Source of the DNA: JAKPUX01 sp035353815
Lineage (GTDB): Bacteria > Zhuqueibacterota > Zhuqueibacteria > Residuimicrobiales > Residuimicrobiaceae
DNA: 64,000 bases
Direction of reading: 5' to 3'
Assembly (NCBI GenBank): GCA_035353815.1
Contig: DAOQAG010000020.1
Coordinates: 5,628 to 69,627, forward strand
Below, piece by piece: positions 59,518 to 64,000 of the stretch; the first letter of the stretch is position 1, and each line of letters starts with the position of its first letter. The notes under the pieces are model-generated. The model did not search any database, was not told the DNA's origin, and worked only from the letters and a program-made list of their open reading frames with translations. The position numbers were made by a program, and so were the translations under genes.

Positions 59518-62082
59518 CTACGGAATCGCGGAAACAGGCCGGAGCGTTTGCCAGTTCCAGCGCGGACGGCCTCGCGTCGCATTCTGCAAATGGAGCGTGA
59601 TCATGCGGCCCTCCTGCCAAAGGGGGTGCTGGTCCCGGAAATGGCGGCTGAAGGGATGTCCGCTCTGCCCGGAGGGCAAGATGACTTGCCAGGCATCTGT
59701 GGACATGTCCGAGATCTGGCGCACGCAGGGGCCGACGACGGTAGCGAAGGGCTTGCCCAGACTGAAGCTGCTGTTGTTGAGGGTGAAATTGCCCCCCGCT
59801 GAGGGGGAGGGCCCGATCGTGAAAAAGCGCTGGAAGGGCCGGTAGGCACTGAAGAGATGCCGCTGGGTCAGGGTATGCACCTGACCCCAGCTCCACAAGC
59901 CCGGAGAGCTGCCATAGCGCGCGGTGAGGGAATCGATGGCCGCGAGGTAGGCTGCGGCCAACAGCTCATCGCAGGTCTCCAGGGCGGGAGTGCGGACATC
60001 ATCGAACCAGAGCGAGTCGTTCACGGCGATCAGCCGGTCCAGGGAGCGGATATTGACATGGGACAGGTTCAGGAAGCGTTGGTAAAGATCCTCTCCCATC
60101 TCATCCACAAAGGTCAGACGCATGAATTCCAGCAGCGTGGTCTCATACACTGTAGCAGCCACGCTCGAGGGCGTCTCTTGAAAATCCCAGGCGGCGAGCA
60201 GGTCACGCCCCAGGTTCGCCGGCTGGCCGCCGGGCAGTGTCAGCGGACGGATGGCATTCAGCAGGCGTGGTATGAAAAACGCGGCATGACCGCAATAGAG
60301 ATCGGCTTGCAGGGCCCGGCAGCGCTCCGCATCCCAGCGCGGAATGGTATCCAGCGCGGCCTTGATACGCAGATAGCGATAGTCGGGTTCCCAGTAGGCG
60401 GAAATATAGAACGCGCCGCCCGTGTCGGCGACGCAGTTGTTGGCGTTGGCGATCCAGCCACTTGCCGGCTGGAAAATCTGTGGCAGCTGGGCATAGGGAA
60501 CATAGCCGGGCCAATCGGGATCGAGTCCGCCCGGCGCCAGGCTGTCGGCTGCAGCGGCCGAGTCGGCCGCCAGCGGCTGCAGCAGCGACGGCAGGAGCGG
60601 ATCGGGGAAATTGCGCCGTGGCACTGCAGCAGCCAGCTTGCAGCCGATCTGGCCGGCGCGATCGGCATAGAAGAAATTTTCCCCGGGAACCCGGCAGTTC
60701 TCCAGGGCCGCGAGAAAATCGCCCCAGTCCCGAGCCTTGAGCAGACCCTGAAAGCCGGTCAGGGGATCGTCCTCCTCAAAGCCGGTCCAGCGCAGCACGA
60801 GCGGTGTCTGGCCGCGATAGTTCATAAAGGGCGTCTCGGCCGTGACCACGGGACCGAAATGGCTGCGCACGATGCGGATCTTCTGGTCGCTGCCACCGCG
60901 CACCGCGATGGTTTCCTCCTCGACGCGCCAAGCGAAACGCTGCCGGCCGACCTGATAATAGCGCTCATCCGTACCGTCGGACCGCATCGGGATAAAATCC
61001 ACATCATCTACCATGCCGTTGGTAATCCCCCAGGCGATTTGTTCATTGCGGCCGACCACCACCCCGGGGAGGCCGGGAAAGGCGGCGCCCACCGCGTTGA
61101 TCCCGGGCGCCTGGAGATGCAGGAGATAATAGATCGAGGGCAGGGTGTAGAACAAATGAGTGTCGTTCGCCAGGAGGGCCTCTCCCCCATGAGTACGGCG
61201 GCTATTGATCACCCAGGCGTTGCTGCCGACGCTGCCGGCCGGGGCATTGAAGAGCTTGCGCAGCCGCTCATCCCCCAGGCGCAGAACCGGACTCAATACG
61301 GGGCGCTGCGCCGGAGCCGGGGTGGGGAGCAACGCCGGCGTCGATGTGGGGCGCTGCGCCGGGGTCGATGGGGGGCGCATGCCTGGAACCGGGCCGGCTG
61401 AATCCGCAGCCACGGGCGCGGCCGCGGAGCGCAAGCTGCCGGGGAAGGCTTCCGGCCGGATATGACTGAATTTGAGCGAATCCACCCGGCCGGCGATCTC
61501 TGCGTAGACCGGGTCGACATGCCAGCCCATACTGAGCAGCCAGCCGATCAGCCGCATGATGGCCAGGCTCTCCTCCGGCTGCCAGGGCGCAGGCTGGCAG
61601 CGCAGCACGCCGAACTCGAGGGGCCATTGTTTCGCGGTGGTGATATAGGCGTTGACACCGGCGGTATAAGCCTTCAGCTGCGCCGCCGTCTCCGGCGGCA
61701 ATTGTGCAAGGAGCTGCGCTCCGAGGCGGCCGAAGCCAACCGTGCGCGCAAGCTGATCCGCCGGGACCAGCTCGGGGCCGAGGATCTCCGCCAGACGGCC
61801 CAAGGCAGCCCGGCGTAATACTTCCATCTCCCAGAGGCGGTCCTGCGCACAGCTGTAGCCGGCGGCAAAATAGAGGTCCGTCTCCGTTGCCGCTGCAATA
61901 TGGGGCACGCCCCATTCATCACGCCCGATCTCGACCGCCCGTTGCAGACCGGCAACCGTCAGTGTGCCGCTCTCCGGCGGTACGGAGCGGCGCAGCGAGA
62001 AATAACCGAAAACAACAAAGGCAGCGATGCAGAGCAACAGAACCAGGAGAATGAACAAGATGCGGCGTTTGAAATTGGACAT
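59518..62082 (-). CDS. Penicillin-acylase-family amidohydrolase, 854 aa
   Basis: An N-terminal-nucleophile hydrolase that cleaves amide bonds of acylated amines, lactones or beta-lactams. Start 62082 has AGG upstream and opens a membrane anchor or signal (ILFILLVLLLCIAAFVVFGYF). The alpha part has VEIGRDEWGVPHIAA and LYFAAGYSCAQDRLWEMEVLRR. A low-complexity Pro-Ser-Thr linker with tandem PAQRP repeats precedes the autocleavage site GSNAWVINSRRT, where Ser287 becomes the beta-chain N-terminus. LANDTHLFYTLPSIYY and GVVVGRNEQIAWGITN follow. It is the largest gene of this minus-strand run. Quorum-signal acylase or antibiotic acylase functions are possible. Confidence 0.92.
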   Translation of the reverse strand: MSNFKRRILFILLVLLLCIAAFVVFGYFSLRRSVPPESGTLTVAGLQRAVEIGRDEWGVPHIAAATETDLYFAAGYSCAQDRLWEMEVLRRAALGRLAEILGPELVPADQLARTVGFGRLGAQLLAQLPPETAAQLKAYTAGVNAYITTAKQWPLEFGVLRCQPAPWQPEESLAIMRLIGWLLSMGWHVDPVYAEIAGRVDSLKFSHIRPEAFPGSLRSAAAPVAADSAGPVPGMRPPSTPAQRPTSTPALLPTPAPAQRPVLSPVLRLGDERLRKLFNAPAGSVGSNAWVINSRRTHGGEALLANDTHLFYTLPSIYYLLHLQAPGINAVGAAFPGLPGVVVGRNEQIAWGITNGMVDDVDFIPMRSDGTDERYYQVGRQRFAWRVEEETIAVRGGSDQKIRIVRSHFGPVVTAETPFMNYRGQTPLVLRWTGFEEDDPLTGFQGLLKARDWGDFLAALENCRVPGENFFYADRAGQIGCKLAAAVPRRNFPDPLLPSLLQPLAADSAAAADSLAPGGLDPDWPGYVPYAQLPQIFQPASGWIANANNCVADTGGAFYISAYWEPDYRYLRIKAALDTIPRWDAERCRALQADLYCGHAAFFIPRLLNAIRPLTLPGGQPANLGRDLLAAWDFQETPSSVAATVYETTLLEFMRLTFVDEMGEDLYQRFLNLSHVNIRSLDRLIAVNDSLWFDDVRTPALETCDELLAAAYLAAIDSLTARYGSSPGLWSWGQVHTLTQRHLFSAYRPFQRFFTIGPSPSAGGNFTLNNSSFSLGKPFATVVGPCVRQISDMSTDAWQVILPSGQSGHPFSRHFRDQHPLWQEGRMITLHLQNATRGRPRWNWQTLRPVSAIP

Positions 62083-62099
62083 GCCTCTACCTGTCAATG

Positions 62100-62127
62100 A
62101 AAAAGGCAAGAGCCGGTGGCTCTTGCC
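62100..62127 (-). terminator. Intrinsic terminator after the small lipoprotein gene
   Basis: On the minus strand GGCAAGAGCC and GGCTCTTGCC arms with an ACC loop, followed by a five-T run. It lies between the lipoprotein stop and the penicillin acylase start, so the acylase may be separately transcribed or expressed by read-through. Confidence 0.85.
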
Positions 62128-62155
62128 TGCAAGATGAAGAACCTGCTTACTGGGC

Positions 62156-62692
62156 TCAGCGACGTTTGGGCTGAGAGCGTTCTCCGGATGGGCTGGAGGA
62201 GGAACCGGAGTCACGGCGCTCGGGCTGCGGTGCCGTAGAGCCGGCGGCCGGTGCTGAAGCGGCGCCCTGGCCGAAATCGCGGCGATTATCCGGGGTGCTG
62301 CTTGCCGGCGGCTGCTGGCTGCTGTCGGCCGGCTGTTTGCCCAGGGACGAAGTCACCGCCGGTGCGGGGCTGCCCGAATAGCTGCCGGAGTATCCGGGGG
62401 CTTCGGGGTAGCGCTGCCGGAACTCCTCGGGGACGTAAGGCTGGCCGTCCGGGCGGTCATAGACCAGCGCACTCTCATCCTGCCACCAGGGCAGCTGATA
62501 GTAAAAAAGCCAGTCGAGATCGCCCGCGCGGGCGGCGGGAATGGCCGGATTGCGCGGCCCCTGGTGCCAGGAGGCCTGCTCCTCGCCCTCCTCATCCGCG
62601 CTGTGATTCGGCAAGCGCACGACGGTGTAGCACCCCGTGCTCCCCAGGCCGAGGAAGGCGATCAGCAAAAATGTCAAGCTATATCGTTTCAT
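62156..62692 (-). CDS. Small lipoprotein with disordered C-terminal half, 178 aa
   Basis: Start 62692 (MKRYSLTFLLIAFLG) has GGAG upstream. The lipobox LGSTGC marks lipid attachment. Residues about 20-100 are ordered-looking and rich in aromatics (LDWLFYYQLPWWQDESALVY, PEEFRQRYPEAPGYSG). The last 80 residues are Ser-, Pro-, Ala- and Gln-rich and end basic (GERSQPKRR). No family recognised. It lies between an outer-membrane protein gene and penicillin acylase and is followed by a terminator. Confidence 0.7.
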   Translation of the reverse strand: MKRYSLTFLLIAFLGLGSTGCYTVVRLPNHSADEEGEEQASWHQGPRNPAIPAARAGDLDWLFYYQLPWWQDESALVYDRPDGQPYVPEEFRQRYPEAPGYSGSYSGSPAPAVTSSLGKQPADSSQQPPASSTPDNRRDFGQGAASAPAAGSTAPQPERRDSGSSSSPSGERSQPKRR

Positions 62693-62885
62693 ACTGCTCC
62701 TGTACTCCCCTGCAACCAACATCCATGATCCGGTGGTTCGGCCGCGGCGTGCCTTTTCCCGGATCTCTTGCGCGTCCGGCTATTTTCCATGTGCGCCGCC
62801 TCCAGGCGGTTCATGCTGTGTGCTTCCCTGGCGCGTCAGGCTCTTGATGGTGTGCACCGCCTCCAGGGTGGCCCAAGAAGCGCGC

Positions 62886-63818
62886 CTACTCCGGGTTCTT
62901 GCTGCTGAACAAGTCCTTGAACTTCTGGAAAAAAGTGCGGCGCGGCGGCGGTGTAACGGTGCGCGAGAAATAGACCATTTTCAGGCAGCGGAGATAATCG
63001 CGGTCGCCGCGTTGGCCGGAAAGCATGTTTTTGGCGGCAAACTCGATATAGATATTGGGCTGGAAGGCCCAGCGCACGGAAGCATTCAGAAAGCCCTTGC
63101 TGCCGTTCAGGGCAGGGATCTGGTCATTATTGAAGGCAAAGTCATACTCCCCGACGATCGATACATCGCGCCCCAGCTGCCAGTTCATACCGCAAAAGAG
63201 GTTGGGATCGCGGTCCTTGTCGCTGGTCTCCAGGCTGTAGTTGATACCGACGTGCAAGCCGACGATCCAGAAGGCCTGGTAGTTTTTCGACATGACCGCA
63301 TAAAAACCGCGCGATTTGTAGGTATAGCGTTTGAAGGGCTCCTTCGCGGGATCGATCTCTGCCGGTGTTTTATCCGGATAATCGGATTCCCGCCAGTACT
63401 TGCCATAGCCCTGCGTGTCGAGGCCGATGGCGAGTTTCGGATACTTGGGGGACTCTTCGATCATGCGCAGGGCCATATGGACACTGGGGCCATCATTCCA
63501 TTTGATCACCTCGTTGCCGATGAGGTGGTCGCCGCCGTAGGAGATCCCGAACATCATGCGCCGGGAAATGCCGGCGGAGAGACGGGCGAGCATTCCCCCC
63601 TCCTCGAAGAGCAGGATGCCGCCGCAGAGATCGCCCCCCTGCAGCACATTGGCCGTCGGCATATCGATGAGCTGTGGCGATATGACGAAATTATCCTTCA
63701 GCAGCCCTTGCCGTGCTTCCGCCTTGCGACTGCTGTTGACCTCGCGCTTTTTGATTTGGGAGTGCGCCGGCGAGGTCACCAGAGTGATGGCCAGAAGCAG
63801 GAGGAGATGATTGCGCAT
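62886..63818 (-). CDS. Outer-membrane beta-barrel-like protein, 310 aa
   Basis: Start 63818 opens a signal peptide (MRNHLLLLLAITLVTSPAHS). The mature chain shows alternating strands (GGILLFEEGGMLARLSAGIS, MMFGISYGGDHLIG, FWIVGLHVGINYSLE, VSIVGEYDFAFNND, GFLNASVRWAFQPNIYIEFAA), similar to YjbH-like or DUF-type barrels that report OM lipoprotein or polysaccharide functions. The end is a basic, helical tail (RRTFFQKFKDLFSSKNPE), unusual for a barrel, which normally ends in an aromatic strand. It has a consensus promoter and the 42-bp array upstream. Confidence 0.65.
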   Translation of the reverse strand: MRNHLLLLLAITLVTSPAHSQIKKREVNSSRKAEARQGLLKDNFVISPQLIDMPTANVLQGGDLCGGILLFEEGGMLARLSAGISRRMMFGISYGGDHLIGNEVIKWNDGPSVHMALRMIEESPKYPKLAIGLDTQGYGKYWRESDYPDKTPAEIDPAKEPFKRYTYKSRGFYAVMSKNYQAFWIVGLHVGINYSLETSDKDRDPNLFCGMNWQLGRDVSIVGEYDFAFNNDQIPALNGSKGFLNASVRWAFQPNIYIEFAAKNMLSGQRGDRDYLRCLKMVYFSRTVTPPPRRTFFQKFKDLFSSKNPE

Positions 63819-63852
63819 GGAGGAGCCCCTTTTGCCGTTTCCAAGTTTATCA

Positions 63853-63881
63853 AATATAATGAAAAGGGCCAACAAAGTCAA
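63853..63881 (-). promoter_or_regulatory. Consensus promoter of the outer-membrane protein gene
   Basis: On the minus strand TTGACT (63876-63881), a 17-base spacer and TATATT (63853-63858). The nearest array unit begins 44 bases upstream of the -35. Confidence 0.85.
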
Positions 63882-63892
63882 TCATAAAACCC

Positions 63893-64000
63893 CGGCGGAA
63901 TACCCCCCCGAAATCTTGTTCCCACCTGACATCTCGCGCCGTGTGCCCCCCGAAATCTTGTTCCCACCTGACATCTCGTGCCGTGTACCCCCCGAAATCT
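63893..64000 (-). repeat. 42-bp GTGGGAACAAGAT array, inverted, continuing past the window
   Basis: On the minus strand units begin at 63925 and 63967 (period 42) and read GTGGGAACAAGATTTCGG plus a G run and a GGCGCGAGATGTCAG-type tail. This is the same unit as the 50.1 kb array. The array is cut by the window end, so its total length is unknown. It is oriented like the gene it precedes. Confidence 0.9.

Overview
The window is about 60% G+C and reads as one continuous bacterial chromosome segment from a Gram-negative organism of the Fibrobacteres-Chlorobi-Bacteroidetes (FCB) type. It probably comes from a candidate phylum such as KSB1 or Calditrichota rather than true Bacteroidota. This is inferred from five large secreted proteins ending in an NPF-type type IX secretion (T9SS) sorting domain, a PorV-like barrel, two TonB-dependent receptors with an N-terminal carboxypeptidase-regulatory-like domain, classical promoters of the form TTGAC(A/T)-17-TATATT, and strong Shine-Dalgarno sites. 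No marker gene fixes the species.

Region by region. Bases 1-14700 (minus strand) form a catabolic gene set: TonB receptor, T9SS cargo, PorV-like protein, UroD-like protein, ribokinase, RhaT-like symporter, SUMF1-fold protein, a GH-like TIM-barrel protein, and three ADP-ribosylglycohydrolase-family genes (one complete, one truncated, one cut by the window edge). A divergent LacI-family regulator starts at 15016. A 26-bp operator palindrome sits on the start point of the minus-strand promoter, so the set looks like a LacI-controlled locus for uptake and breakdown of a ribose-type or ribosylated compound. Bases 16128-18415 hold a broken esterase gene, tyrS and smpB. Bases 18547-25431 hold a tandem array, tRNA-Leu, an organophosphate-type MFS transporter, a P-loop protein, a UvrD-like helicase, a small protein and an aldo/keto reductase.

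Bases 25453-32240 contain a 38-bp minisatellite, a NahK-like sugar kinase with a sugar-porter MFS protein, an acyl-ACP thioesterase, a periplasmic glutathione peroxidase and an ALDH7-type dehydrogenase. Bases 32241-41114 contain a helical secreted protein, a T9SS protein made of carboxypeptidase-regulatory repeats, a membrane protein, an Fsr-like MFS protein, selA, a YrdC/YciO protein and an NlpC/P60 hydrolase. Bases 41593-49944 contain a LamG T9SS protein, a monofunctional transglycosylase, a YCF48-like T9SS propeller and pyrimidine-nucleoside phosphorylase. Bases 49945-64000 contain a 42-bp repeat array, tRNA-Asn, a DUF3160 T9SS protein, a GH5 enzyme and a minus-strand run: thioesterase, TonB receptor, TolB-like lipoprotein, penicillin acylase, small lipoprotein and outer-membrane protein.

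The most unusual signal is a family of G-rich tandem arrays with core GTGGGA(A/G)C(A/C)AGAT. They lie directly upstream of the promoters of both tRNA genes and of one protein gene, always in the same orientation as the gene. The last repeat begins 39, 39 and 44 bases before the -35 hexamer, close to one repeat period. A related-looking 38-bp array abuts a fourth promoter. I know of no described system that matches this arrangement.
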